A DNA stretch of 64,000 bases from Sipunculus nudus (Eukaryota > Annelida > Sipuncula > Golfingiida > Sipunculidae): the NCBI GenBank assembly GCA_026874595.1, contig CM049313.1, positions 79,248,659-79,312,658 on the forward strand, read 5' to 3'. Positions 35,206-47,014 of the stretch are shown here, piece by piece. Position 1 is the stretch's first letter, and every line of letters starts with the position of its first letter. The notes beneath the pieces are model-generated. The model had not been told where the DNA came from and ran no database searches. It was given only the letters and a program-made list of their open reading frames with translations. The position numbers were made by a program, and so were the translations under genes.

Positions 35206-35689
35206 TGTTTATAGTGATTGGTTAAATCGTTCTGATTATGCATTTCAATTGGTCGAGACAAAATGCGGCTTATCAGAAAGCAGGCTGCACGGGTTGGAAA
35301 ATCGTACAGATCTAATTTAGGTCACCGGGTGCAGACGTCGTCCATTGCCGCACACACAGAGCTTCGTCTGACGGTAATTATAAAATATACAATGGCTTAT
35401 TCGTCAATTTGTAAACATATACATCAAATAATAAAGCTAGAATTTTAAATATAGTTTTCAGTTGTGCATTAGATACATGCCTTCCCAAAGAAGTTGATAT
35501 TAGAATTGACGGAACTAGGTAAAAATATAAATATGCAATAGGATATTAGACTTGTTGTCAAATCACACGCAAGTAACTAAGACCAGTGATACAATCCTAA
35601 TATGAAGCTCGGTTTAAACATCTGGGCACCCATTGGCTGAGTGTTATCACAAATATGTTGTTCTTTATTTACGAATGACTGTGTGCCCA

Positions 35690-36246
35690 TTTCGTATGAA
35701 TTGTGTGGATGATACAACAGTTACGGGGCTTATCTGATGATGTAACGACATAGAATACCGACAAGAAAAATTAAATATAGGATACACAAAAATATATATA
35801 GTTCTGTGGACTCTGGGGCGAGCTTGCGATTTTTTTACTGGTCATGACACAGTAAGTGGATTTTGCGAGCATTATTTAGAAAATATCAATTATTGCTTCA
35901 AATATTGAAATGGTGTACATGATCAACACAAAATTTATAATACATTTAAGAATTCTTTTGATGGATTTTTGCCACACAGCAACTTGACTGAGGACCTGGT
36001 CTTCATTTGTCAAAAAATGGATTCATAAAAAACAGGAGCGGCCAATCAGTAGAAACTTTATTTTAGTATGGCTTTAACTGCGTTGTGCTCTGGAAACAAT
36101 CAGGACGTAAAATTAAGATTCTGAGGTAGAAACTGGTAGAAAATTTTAAAACTCTAGGTATCCATATATCATGTAATTTAAGGTAAGAGGAAAATGTGAG
36201 TTTTTCCTCGAAGAAGACCCAGCAGCGGTTTCGGTCTACACATATC
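35690..36246 (+). mobile_element. Decayed CR1/Rex-type LINE, reverse transcriptase remnant
   Basis: At 35702 the plus strand reads CVDDTTVTGLI, a decayed form of the YADDTTVVGLI catalytic motif. About 430 bases later, at 36136, it reads VENFKTLGIHISCNL, a stop, then KKTQQRFRS, matching the FKxLGxxIS...KKAQQRL segment that follows in CR1/Rex-type elements. The interval between is partly unreadable and includes stops. It ends at a C-run (36249-36264). Inactive. Confidence 0.55.
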
Positions 36247-36395
36247 AGTCCCCCCCCCCCCCCCTGATATTTTTCCGAACAGTCTTACTAACCTTTGTGA
36301 CTATTTTGGGAGTCAGCATTGAAATGTAGGAACGAAACTACTTAATTGGGTCGTAGGGTAATCGGAACTACCTTTCGTCTATTGAATCAATATAC

Positions 36396-36757
36396 CACAA
36401 GCTTCCTTCCCCTTATATTAACCATATATATGCACGTATGTATCACATACGTATACGAACATACGTTTTATGCTAAAATATTACTGTTGTTACAGTTCTC
36501 ATATTCTCTATGGCGATTTTTGATTGTATACCTACACATTTATAACAGACAATGTGATAGGAGAGAGAAATGTTCTCTGTCAATGTTTCTTTATGTCTAT
36601 ACATTATAACCTAACTGCTGTTATAGCAGCTCATACAAGGAAGGACGCTTAACATTAATTACTGTTAGTTTATTTTGTGCCATTATGGCACCGGCGGGGT
36701 TCGAACCTCGGACCTGCAGCTCCGAAGTCCAACGCCTTAACCACTAGGCTACGTCCT
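36396..36757 (-). repeat. SINE with tRNA-derived head, copy 2
   Basis: Read on the minus strand, 36757-36690 is tRNA-like. It has A box TAGCCTAGTGGTTAAGG, an anticodon-arm-like TTGGACTTCGGA as in tRNA-Arg(TCG), B box GGTTCGAACCC, and a CCGGTGCC end. The acceptor and anticodon stems do not pair properly, so it is not a working tRNA gene but a pol III promoter head. The 280 bp body that follows is the same repeat as copy 1. Together they make a tRNA-derived SINE of about 360 bp, normally mobilised by a LINE. Confidence 0.6.
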
Positions 36758-36779
36758 AGTTTATAGGTTTGTATTTCCA

Positions 36780-37805
36780 ACTGCTACCATTTGTGCCCGT
36801 CTGACTAACAGGGTTCTAAAATCATGTTCTGTCACATAACTTACACAAGATAGGCACAGTGACCTTAGTTTGGTTGATCAAGGATCATTACAATCACGTT
36901 TGTGGGTCCAACATTTTAAATTATGGCCACGTGTGACTTCCTGATGCTAAAAATTAGGTTTTCTGCTCGTACTTCAGAGAAAGAAGGGGATCATGAGCTT
37001 ATCTCAGGTGTTGAAGGAGATTTGCCCAAGACATCCCTGAATTTTAATTTAGAACGTTTAATTTAGAACTAGGCGCATCCTATGATATGTGCAAATATCA
37101 CTTTCACAGTATTAAAATCATTTTTTTCCCTATAGCTCACAGAATATGTCACAGTGACCTAATTTCATCCCTCTGGATGTTGCGTTAGAAGATTCTAGGT
37201 CTAACACATGATTTATGCACATCTGACATTCAGGGTGTTTATACAACATGTTTTTCTATAGGTCTCAAAATACAGGTGAAGATGGCCTATTTTAATGTTT
37301 CCAAGGACATTTGCCTAGAGCCTCCCTGAATGTTAGGTGAGAAGATTCGAGACGTCATGGATACAATTTGAGCTCCGTCTGACTGTCTGGGTGCTCAATA
37401 TCATGTTTTTTTTACCTTTAGGTCGCTGAATATAAGTCACCATGACCTAATATCAGGTTTTCAAGAAGATTTGCCCAGAACCTTTTTGGATATTGCGTTA
37501 GAAGATTCTAGACCTAATAGATACAATATGGTTCCATCTGACTTTCAGGGTGCTTATATGATATTTTTCCCACAGGTTGCAGAATATAGGCCACGGTGAC
37601 CTGATTTCATGTTTCTAAGTATATTTTCTCAGAACCTCGCTGAAAGTAAGGTTGTAAGATTCTAGGCCTATTGGATACAATTTGTGCTCTATCAGACTGT
37701 CTGGGGTCTCAAAGTCATGGTTTCGGCCCGTAGGTCGCATAATACAGGTCACCATGACCTAATTTTCAGGTTTCCAAGGAAATTTGCCAAGGACCTTCCT
37801 GGATG
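36780..37805 (+). repeat. Diverged ~150-180 bp repeats with ERE-like palindromes, left arm
   Basis: At least five diverged direct units. Each contains TGCTC/TCCATCTGACTGTCAGG-type sequence, a CATGTTTT stretch, TAGGTCGCAGAATA, a palindrome of the form AGGTCANNNTGACCT, then TTTCCAAGGA and AGAAGATTCTAGG. Palindromes lie at about 37146, 37434 and 37588 (one mismatch each) and at 37746 (perfect, AGGTCACCATGACCT). The same unit returns inverted at 39.7-40.4 kb. Confidence 0.75.
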
Positions 37806-37810
37806 TATAT

Positions 37811-38120
37811 ATAGTTGAACTTGAACTTTATTGACCAAGGCATAATACAAGTAGAAACATGCTTCAAAACATTCTAATATTTCACCAACAAATATACATT
37901 TTATGCCATCGATCAAAGGGAGCTGGACCTAAAAAAGGTATATGCCCCTTAAAATAATTACAGTACAGTACATTTATTAATCAGAGGAAACAGGAAATAT
38001 TGTGCAGTCAGAAAATGTGCATGAATAATTGAACGTAATATATATTGTGTAATATTGAATTAATAATTCATGTTTAAAGACATTAATAACTGTTTAACCT
38101 TTTTCTTAAACACATAGATA
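37811..38120 (-). mobile_element. LINE 3' end fragment with GTTCAA tail
   Basis: On the minus strand the sequence ends TTGGTCAATAAAGTTCAAGT then TCAAC, an AATAAAGTTCAAGTTCAA tail of the kind seen at the 3' ends of several CR1-like LINEs. The body upstream on that strand has no reading frame and would be 3' UTR. Its inner limit is uncertain. Confidence 0.4.
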
Positions 38121-39720
38121 TACGTGGTCTTGTCAAAAGTTAAAGGTTTCTAGGTCTAACTATTACGATTCGTGCCCTGTTTACGGCCAGATATGAGGTC
38201 TCACTGAACGCGCAGTTTCAGGCTGCACTACCTCAAGTTCAAAGCGGCTCCGTCACAGTCGCTGACCAGTGATCATTACCCGAGTCGGTCGTGTGAAAAC
38301 ACAGCGCCCGGGCCACTTTGATAAACCCGTGAGTTGCGATCACAGCTGTCCAGAGACCTAATTTATTAACTCACTATCGTCAGTTTACTCGTCTGACCAC
38401 ATTAGAGTGGCGTACCTGTTTGTCCAAATCAAAGTCATACTAGTATATCAAACACACATCCCGGGCAAGCCAAACCGCTAAGCCAAAGTTGCAAACAGTT
38501 ATACCATTTGACAGTTAAATAAATCTAATACATGAATTAGGCTTTATATAACAATTTGCTACTGAAACCATAAAATATTATCTAGTGGTCTTAATATGAA
38601 ATTCTGGTATTATTAGGATAAGCATAATATAGCAATACAGTGGACTGATAATTATTATGTATATTCCACTGAAGATTCATGAATAAAATCGATATTAAAT
38701 GTGCATAATGAAATTTACATTAGGTGCTTTCAAATGTACCTATTCCCTTCTTAAAATATGTTCCGTCAAATAAAGCTTTCTTTATATATATAAATAATTT
38801 ATATTTAATTTGCATTCATGAATGTTTATGTAACCGCCGTTCTTTTCATAACAAAAGCAAGTAATACAATGCTGCATGGGATTATTTTACATAAAAGACA
38901 GCAAATATCTGCATACATTATGAAATCGGAAGTTTAATTGATAGCAGTTTCAATTTAAATATATCTCTAGCACGATCTTCTGGTGTTCTTGTTGATTAAC
39001 GAATTTATTTCACCTGTACAGTTTCTTTCCATATACGAAACAATGTTTATTCGTGGACGGTTACAATTAGTGTACTGACACGACTCATTGGTCAAAATAA
39101 CTATTTTAGAAATAATGCTAACATAATGAATAGTGTCTTGTCTTAATTTTATATATATATATACATGTATATAAAATGTATATAAAGCTCAACATTTCTG
39201 ACAGAATATCCCATACCACCGAAAAGCCCGCCTTTATCACTATCAAGGACCAAGGAAAATTTCAAAACTGACATTAAATGCCACCTAATTAACATCCCCC
39301 CCCCCATCCGAAACAGGACGTGTTAGCATAGTAATCCATGTGTGATTCAACGAAACTATTCGAGAAAAAACCGAGCCAAATCAATTAAGAAGCACCAACG
39401 AGGTTCTTTGATGCTTTTCAAGACTCAGCGATAAGAAACAACTGACATTCATCATGTTCGATAATATTGATTTTTACTCGTCTGTCTATGAGATGCTCCT
39501 AAACAAGTCCTTAGAATCGGCAAAACAATGAATAAACATACAAAAACGGAACTCCAAGCTATACCGCATTCTAGAAGATGAATACTTATTAACGGCAAAC
39601 CTTGGACATAAACAAACGCGCCAAAACAATTTGACGTCACTATGGGTGCTTTTGACGGTGGGGTTATATCCCCAGTGAATAAAAGTTGAACACAGAAAAC
39701 CTAGGCCTAGCTGTCTTGTC
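38121..39720. other. Spacer between the inverted arms, nothing recognised
   Basis: AT-rich apart from a GC-richer patch at 38190-38330, with a short TA run near 39150 and a C-run at 39294-39305. No supported gene. Minus-strand frames around 39452-39728 show no domain. Confidence 0.45.
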
Positions 39721-39724
39721 ATCC

Positions 39725-40420
39725 GCATCAGGCAAATCTCCTTGGAAACCAGAAATTATGTCATGGTGACCTGTATTTTGTGACCTACGGGCCGAAAACA
39801 TGATTTTGAGCACCCTGACATTCAGATGGGGCACAAATTGTACCCATTACGCCTAAAATCCTCCAACGTGACATTAAGGGAGCTTCTATACAACTGTCCT
39901 TTGAAAACCTGAAATTAGGTCACTGTGACCTATATTCAGCGACCTATAGGAAAAATATATCATATGAACACCCGAAATGTCAGATTGGGACAAATCGTAT
40001 CTGTTAGGGCTATCTATCTTCTAACACAATATCCTGGTAGGTTCTAGGCAAATTTCCTTGGAAACCTGAAATTAGGTCATGGTGACCTACATTTTGCGAC
40101 CTACGGGCTGAAAACAGGATTGTGAGCACCCAGAGAGTCAGGGATTGCATCTCTTAGGCCTAGAATCTTCTAATGTAAATTCTAAGACGTCCTTGGTAAC
40201 CTAAAATTAGGTCACCATGACTTATATTTTGCGACCTATAGGAAAATATGTCAGACGGGGCGCAAATTGTATCCATTAGGCCTAGAAACTTCTTACATAA
40301 AATGCAGGGAGATTCTTGGAAACCTGAAATAAGGTTTCTGTTTCCTTTATGCTCCGACCTATGGGGCTCAGAAGTACCCCCCAGAATAATTTAATATGTG
40401 TTACAAAAGCTCAAGTATCT
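39725..40420 (-). repeat. Diverged repeats with ERE-like palindromes, right (inverted) arm
   Basis: The units of the left arm appear here in reverse orientation (CTTGGAAACCTGAAATTAGG, GCGACCTACGGGC, GGCCTAGAATCTTCTAA). Palindromes: 39758 (one mismatch), 39917 AGGTCACTGTGACCT (perfect), 40074 AGGTCATGGTGACCT (perfect), 40209 (one mismatch). A further partial unit lies at 40600-40690. Confidence 0.75.
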
Positions 40421-40925
40421 GAAGAACTAATGCATTTATCACCATGATTCTTTGCATGCATATTCTTCATGGACTGTTTCATCAGTTTCTGCTGACTGGT
40501 GGCGGCACCTTGATTTTTTAAAAAAATGTATGCATTTCTTTAAATTTTTATTTTTGCGACCTTCAAAGATGCGGTCGCCCGTTAACAAGGCACAAATAAT
40601 TACCATTGCACCCAGAATCTTCTAACTCGGCATCCAGGGAGGTCCGTGAAAAATCTTCTTGGAAACCATAAATTATGTCTTTGTTACCCCTATCCTCTGA
40701 GCAATGCTTCAATTGAATTTGGATACCACTTACAAAATTTGGCATTCAGACGATAAAGTTCCTTTTGTGCATGTCTTGATACTAAAGTAAGCATCAAGAC
40801 CCCTGGGTCACTTGTTACTTAAATTGTTGATTCAGATGGTGATCCGGATCTCCCCGAAAAAAAATCAATTGTTCCTTCTATCATTGCCGAGCTATCCTGA
40901 AAATTTCATCAAAATTCCATCTTTA

Positions 40926-41015
40926 CTTGCTAACAGACAAGCACACAGACAAACAAACAGACAAACAAACCAAGGCCGGGAAAACATAACCTCCTTGGCG
41001 GAGGAAATAATTCTA
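40926..41015. repeat. ACAA/ACAG tract with CCTTGGCGGAGG tail
   Basis: CACACAGACAAACAAACAGA is followed by AACATAACCTCCTTGGCGGA. The same combination (CATAACCTCCTTGGCGGAGG after an ACAGACAAAC run) is common as a dispersed repeat end in marine invertebrate genomes. Its element class is not settled from sequence alone. Confidence 0.5.
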
Positions 41016-41780
41016 CCGCCGTAGATATTCCACAAGGAGAAAGAACTCACCTAGCGCACAACTCCGCCAAGGTCTGGATCCGCATATACTGTTTGTTTCT
41101 TTACCTATGGGCCCCCATTAGACATGTTTTTTTAATGAAATGAAGAATTGTAGAGGAATTTATAACACACACTCTTTGACACCAGCATTCGGAAAATAGC
41201 GTACCGCCTGCCTATCTTTTCCTGTCTGCAGTAAATATCCTTGTTTCCTGAGGTCTGTAAAGATAGCATTATATTAGTTCCGAATTTAAATTTTATTGAT
41301 CCACTCAACCAATATTAAATTGTTCTTAGACCTATGGTCATTGATATTGTTCTACCAAATAATACCGAATTACCACACGAAAAGACAGCATTAGAGGTAA
41401 TTCATGGCGGAGAGAGGTCTGTAAATGTTAATGAAAATAATAACATTCACGATGCATAATTTTCTCCAATTTGTGCAGAGTGGACATTAAACGATAAGTT
41501 TTCCGACAAAAGTTGGAACAGGTTAAAACCTAATACATTTAACGTTTGTAAACTACTTATGGTCAAGAGGTTCCTGATAAACTAATTCTGTGAAACGCAA
41601 ATGTGAAACTATGCAGAGGATACATTTCTGTCAAATGTGAGATACTGAAATGAACAAACGCCATGGGTTCAAATCAATACCCACACGATTAAATAGATAG
41701 ACAAATAATGATGCTTCCATTTATTTTAAAAAAAGTTTTATTTCTTATTTTAAACCAAGTTTCCTCTTATTAGAACAGTT
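41016..41780. other. Spacer, nothing recognised
   Basis: Single-copy AT-rich sequence without a supported feature. Confidence 0.5.
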
Positions 41781-41785
41781 GTTAA

Positions 41786-44125
41786 ATCCCTTTCTAAGGT
41801 TGATGACGGCCGAGGAGTAAGATGTTTAAGCTGATATATAAATTGGTTTCAGTTAAATCCCTTTCTAAGGATGATGACGGCCGAGGAGTAAGATGTTTAA
41901 GCTGATATATAAATTGGTTTCAGTTAAATCTCTTTCTAAGGATGATGACGGTCGAGGAGTAAGATGTTTAAGCTGATAAATAAATTGGTTTCAGTTAAAT
42001 CCCTTTCTAAGGATGATGACGGTCGAGGAGTGAGATGTTTAAGCTGATATATAAATTGGTTTCAGTTAAATCCCTTTCTAAGGTTGATGACGGCCGAGGA
42101 GTGAGATGTTTAAGCTGATATATAAATTGGTTTCAGTTAAATCCCTTTCTAAGGTTGATGACGGCCGAGGAGTAAGATGTTTAAGCTGATATATAAATTG
42201 GTTTCAGTGAAATCTCTTTCTAAGGATGATGACGGCCGAGGAGTAAGATGTTTAAGCTGATATATAAATTGGTTTCAGTTAAATCCCTTTCTAAGGTTGA
42301 TGACGGCCGAGGAGTAAGATGTTTAAGCTGATATATAAATTGGTTTCAGTTAAATCCCTTTCTAAGGATGATGACGGCCGAGGAGTAAGATGTTTAAGCT
42401 GATATATAAATTGGTTTCAGTTAAATCCCTTTCTAAGGATGATGACGGTCGAGGAGTGAGATGTTTAAGCTGATATATAAATTAGTTTCAGTTAAATCCC
42501 TTTCTAAGGTTGATGACGGCCGAGGAGTAAGATGTTTAAGCTGATATATAAATTGGTTTCAGTTAAATCCCTTTCTAGGGATGATGACGGTCGAGGAGTG
42601 AGATGTTTAAGCTGATATATAAATTGGTTTCAGTTAAATCTCTTTCTAAGGTTGATGACGGCCGAGGAGTAAGATGTTTAAGCTGATATATAAATTGGTT
42701 TCAGTTAAATCACTTTCTAAGGATGATGACGGCCGAGGAGTAAGATGTTTAAGCTGATATATAAATTGGTTTCAGTTAAATCCCTTTCTAAGGTTGATGA
42801 CGGCCGAGGAGTAAGATGTTTAAGCTGATATATAAATTGGTTTCAGTTAAATCCCTTTCTAAGGTTGATGACGGCCGAGGAGTAAGATGTTTAAGCTGAT
42901 ATATAAATTGGTTTCAGTTAAATCCCTTTCTAAGGATGATGACGGCCGAGGAGTAAGATGTTTAAGCTGATATATAAATTGGTTTCAGTTAAATCTCTTT
43001 CTAAGGATGATGACGGCCGAGGAGTAAGATGTTTAAGCTGATATATAAATTGGTTTCAGTTAAATCCCTTTCTAAGGATGATGACGGCCGAGGAGTAAGA
43101 TGTTTAAGCTGATATATAAATTGGTTTCAGTTAATTCCCTTTCTAAGGATGATGACGGTCGAGGAGTTAGATGTTTAAGCTGATATATAAATTGGTTTCA
43201 GTTAAATCCCTTTCTAAGGATGATGACGGTCGAGGAGTTAGATGTTTAAGCTGATATATAAATTGGTTTCAGTTAAATCCCTTTCTAAGGATGATGACGG
43301 CCGAGGAGTAAGATGTTTAAGCTGATATATAAATTGGTTTCAGTTAAATCCCTTTCTAAGGATGATGACGGCCGAGGAGTAAGATGTTTAAGCTGATATA
43401 TAAATTGGTTTCAGTTAAATCTCTTTCTAAGGATGATGACGGCCGAGGAGTGAGATGTTTAAGCTGATATATAAATTAGTTTCAGTTAAATCCCTTTCTA
43501 AGGATGATGACGGCCGAGGAGTGAGATGTTTAAGCTGATATATAAATTGGTTTCAGTTAAATCTCTTTCTAAGGATGATGACGGCCGAGGAGTAAGATGT
43601 TTAAGCTGATATATAAATTGGTTTCAGTTAAATCCCTTTCTAAGGTTGATGACGGCCGAGGAGTAAGATGTTTAAGCTGATATATAAATTGGTTTCAGTT
43701 AAATCCCTTTCTAAGGATGATGACGGCCGAGGAGTAAGATGTTTAAGCTGATATATAAATTGGTTTCAGTTAAATCCCTTTCTAAGGATGATGACGGCCG
43801 AGGAGTAAGATGTTTAAGCTGATATATAAATTGGTTTCAGTTAATTCCCTTTCTAAGGATGATGACGGTCGAGGAGTTAGATGTTTAAGCTGATATATAA
43901 ATTGGTTTCAGTTAAATCCCTTTCTAAGGCTGATGACGGTCGAGGAGTTAGATGTTTAAGCTGATATATAAATTGGTTTCAGTTAAATCCCTTTCTAAGG
44001 TTGATGACGGTCGAGGAGTAAGATGTTTAAGCTGATATATAAATTTGTTTCAGTTAAATCCCTTTCTAAGGTTGATGACGGTCGAGGAGTCAGATGTTTA
44101 AGATGATATATAAATTGGTTCAGTT
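41786..44125. repeat. 71 bp tandem array, about 33 copies
   Basis: Unit of 71 bp: TTAAATCCCTTTCTAAGGAT, GATGACGGCCGAGGAGTAAG, ATGTTTAAGCTGATATATAA, ATTGGTTTCAG. Variation is concentrated at a few sites (GGATG/GGTTG, GCCG/GTCG, GTAAG/GTGAG/GTTAG, TCCC/TCTC), and the same variant combinations recur in runs. Five-unit blocks near 43060-43330 and 43770-43990, each marked by TTAATTCC, look like copies of each other. No open frame is maintained. Confidence 0.97.
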
Positions 44126-44405
44126 AATGCCTCTGTGACATATCTCTATATGAAACATTCTTAAATATTAACTTTTTTTATGAGTAACATCTTATATCAA
44201 TTGAATATTCCATTTTGTTAGAATGACAGTCTTACATTTACTATTACATGGAAAACGTAATATTAGTTCTTCAAAATATACTTGATACTGGGATATTGAC
44301 AATGACACACGCCAGAAACTATCGTTCTCAGTTATTTATAGATAACTCTGGCAGAGTATGACTGATTCACCATTAGTTAAATTAAATAAATAAACGTAAC
44401 GTGAT
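44126..44405. other. AT-rich spacer
   Basis: Single-copy bases between the 71 bp array and the solo LTR. Nothing recognised. Confidence 0.5.
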
Positions 44406-44991
44406 CTAGTGTGGCAAACCACCCTTAGTAGTCAGCCGAGTTTTTATGGTAACAGTTTAGTTTTTACAGTACTGGACTAGTTTAAGAGAGAAGCGGCTGA
44501 GATCCAGGCACGAAGATATGGCCAGTATCAGACGGGGAGAAAACCGTGAACAGAACTAAGAAAAAGTGTGTCCCAGCCTGGTGAACTATACATCTGTGAA
44601 GGTTAGGTATTGTGAACGCATTTGATACATAGTACGGGCCGTGACATTGCGAGAAACCTCAACATTGGCTTAATTTAATGTCAGCCTACCGCATTAAGAT
44701 CATGGCGGACTATCGGCCCCTGGAACAGGTGATACGGGGACCCGTGGATTGAAAGTATAATTGTGTGTTATCAATCATACCGAGTCTGGTATAACTGTAA
44801 TTTGTTATGATTTATTGTCAATAATTATTTTAATTAAGCTACTGTCTTCGTGTCTACTTTCGTTGAAATCGGAGTGACCGCTGCACAGAACTTATGAACT
44901 TTGGCCCAGTTTTTTGTCATCTAAAATACCGTTACCCCCGAAGTCCGAACCCGCGTAGCGCTGGGAAGTGAAACCCGGTTCGCTACACTAG
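44406..44991. mobile_element. Solo LTR with CTAG target duplication
   Basis: A 578-base body runs from TGTGGC (44410) to GCTACA (44987). It begins TG and ends CA, its ends are imperfectly inverted (TGTGGC against TGTAGC), and it is bounded on both sides by CTAG (44406-44409 and 44988-44991), a 4-base target duplication as made by some Ty3/gypsy elements. No internal retroviral-type genes are present, so this is a solo LTR left by recombination. It ends 85 bases before the splice acceptor of gene B exon 1, so it lies in the promoter or 5' intron of that gene. Confidence 0.7.
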
Positions 44992-45072
44992 ATGTCCACA
45001 AGCGTTCGCATGGTAGGCATAAATGAGAAGTGCTCACGCCAATAGATCTACTAATGCGGTTTCTGATTTCAG

Positions 45073-45142
45073 ATACATGTCTGAAGTTGGACCATGTTTT
45101 CAGCAAACCTGCTCGTCATTCTGGTGGTGTGTTCACCATTTG
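45073..45142 (+). CDS. Gene B exon 1: 5' UTR end and signal peptide
   Basis: Acceptor TTCTGATTTCAG is followed by 21 bases of leader, ATG at 45094 and 49 coding bases to donor GTACGTAA. It encodes MFSANLLVILVVCSPF, a signal peptide. Length, phase 1 exit and donor equal those of gene A exon 1. An upstream ATG at 45077 is out of frame with this one and overlaps it, which could lower translation. The conserved second ATG is preferred because the gene A copy starts there too. Confidence 0.75.
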
Positions 45143-46799
45143 GTACGTAATATCTTTTGTATATGTATGACATTGGATTTTGGTATAAAATAATTATATA
45201 TATATATAATCTAAAAGAATTTCATGAGAGCTATCTGCTCTTAGATTATTTACATAAACACGCAGCCAAATAAAACAGCAGAACTGCATGGCAAGTACCC
45301 CACGCCGCCTCTTATACGGGGAGCTAAATAGTCTTCATAAACTTGGAAAACAAGCAGGACTATTTGTTTCGTATTGTTTATTTGTATCACAACAAGGCCG
45401 CTATAACCTCCTTGGTCAATCAATATAAATATCTGAAATACATTGTCCTTCTTATGGATTTATGAACAAATACATTATTGTGCGATTAAACATGGTTGTC
45501 TTCCTGAAAACTGCCGTTACGTGAATAAATCTTTCATACTCTTTATATAAATACACTAATTTTTCATCCATGAAACGTTGACGATAATAATCGTAATAAT
45601 TTCTCCATACTAAATAAGTTATTGATTATTAATTAATTTACTATTGAATATATTATTATTCATATTGTCTATTATTATTTTCTGTATAAATAAGGAGTTT
45701 AAAACAATATAATACCCCTGCCCTCAGGAAGACCATGAGTCATGTCAGCTTTTACTCAGATGAAATACAGCCCTCCTTGCGGGGAACTGTGCTAATTATA
45801 ATAACTGAGGAATAAAACCATTATTAACATGATCAGTATTGTAATGATGCACGGACTTATTTGGCATTAACTCTAAGTTTAATATGAAGGCCTATTATAA
45901 CATTCATGAGAATTTTAATACATATCTATTAGTGATCTGCCAAGAACAAGTCCTACGGGCATAATGCGGACCTGAGTAATGGAATATGCAGCAGGGGTAG
46001 TGCCTTGTAGTACCATTCATGGTAATATAACAAAGGTATTTATATAAACCAGTAGAATCTAATAATATAAAAAAAATACGTATTATAGTCACAGATGTAT
46101 GAAATTTCAAAATATTTGTACATGAACTGATAAAAAAAAATGATCGCTTAATATCATTAAGCAATGCCATAATCCCGATTACTTTCATTCCTGGATCCTC
46201 TGAATGTGATACCGGTTCGCAGAAAAACTCACTTTTCCCCCTCAATCAGCTAACCGGGAGTTTAATTCCGGCCAGCGTATTAAAAAAAGTGTCCGTTGTC
46301 CTAAATAGCGAGGTGTCCGCTCAAGAGGGTTTCATAAAGAAGGAAAAAGCTCGGTCGGCCCAAAATGTGAGGGATATATACAGCCCGGGTAATAACTGTA
46401 TCAATCTCAAGCTTATCAATTATATCGTCCCCGTTATCCCTGTTATGTGAGCCGGTCGGTCAACTATATAACATAAAAGTACTCATGGTCAGTGGCCCAA
46501 TACGGTCCAAAGTGTTTCAGCTCCCATGTTACCACACACATATTAATGTTGCCAATATCCTTTTGGCTTGTAGGCACGACATGTCAATAAGCGGGCTCGA
46601 CTGTACACTGTGTGAACCACAATAGGTCTAGCATTTAAGATTGACTCCTGCTTACATAAAAAATTCCAATAAAATCCTAGATATAATCCTATAATTAGTC
46701 TAAATACAGTGTTACGCCAGTATCTATTCTTATCAGATGTCCACTTTATGGGGGACCAGCTACTAAATAATAAATTCAAATGATATTATTCCATTGCAG
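45143..46799. other. Gene B intron 1
   Basis: About 1.66 kb, AT-rich. It has two stretches related to intron 1 of gene A: ATGAGAGCTATCTGCTC near 45226, and the final roughly 90 bases before the acceptor (CTTATCAGATGTCCACTTTA and TGATATTATTCCATTGCAG). Around 46285-46340 are GTGTCCGTTGTCC and AGGTGTCCGCTCAAGAGGG, a dispersed-repeat-like motif. Minus-strand open frames here are not supported as genes. Confidence 0.65.
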
Positions 46800-46935
46800 C
46801 TGTGGATGGCTACTGCAGCGAACATGCTATAGAGGCTTGTTTTGAAGGCACCATCTTTGAAGAAAAGTTCAAGAACCAGGAGAAACAGCCCCTATTTGTG
46901 TACTACAATGTCAGTGAAATGAAGCGAGTGTGCAG
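46800..46935 (+). CDS. Gene B exon 2: Cys-containing extracellular domain
   Basis: Acceptor ATTCCATTGCAG, donor GTAAAATC, 136 bases. It continues the signal-peptide frame: AVDGYCSEHAIEACFEGTIF, EEKFKNQEKQPLFVYYNVSE, MKRVC, then AG shared with the next exon. Mature Cys positions are 22, 30 and 61 of the preprotein, with one Asn sequon (NVS). The large share of synonymous and conservative changes against gene A exon 2 indicates that both were once under protein-level constraint. It exits in phase 2. Confidence 0.78.
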
Positions 46936-47014
46936 GTAAAATCAAAGTCAGCAATTGATTGTCCTACAATTACCATTGCCTGACAAATTTGTTTAAAATG
47001 CTAGTTGTTTACCA

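Noticed and set aside
36690-36757. Functional tRNA-Arg gene
   Set aside because: A and B boxes are good, but acceptor and anticodon stems do not pair and the 3' flank is a repeated SINE body.
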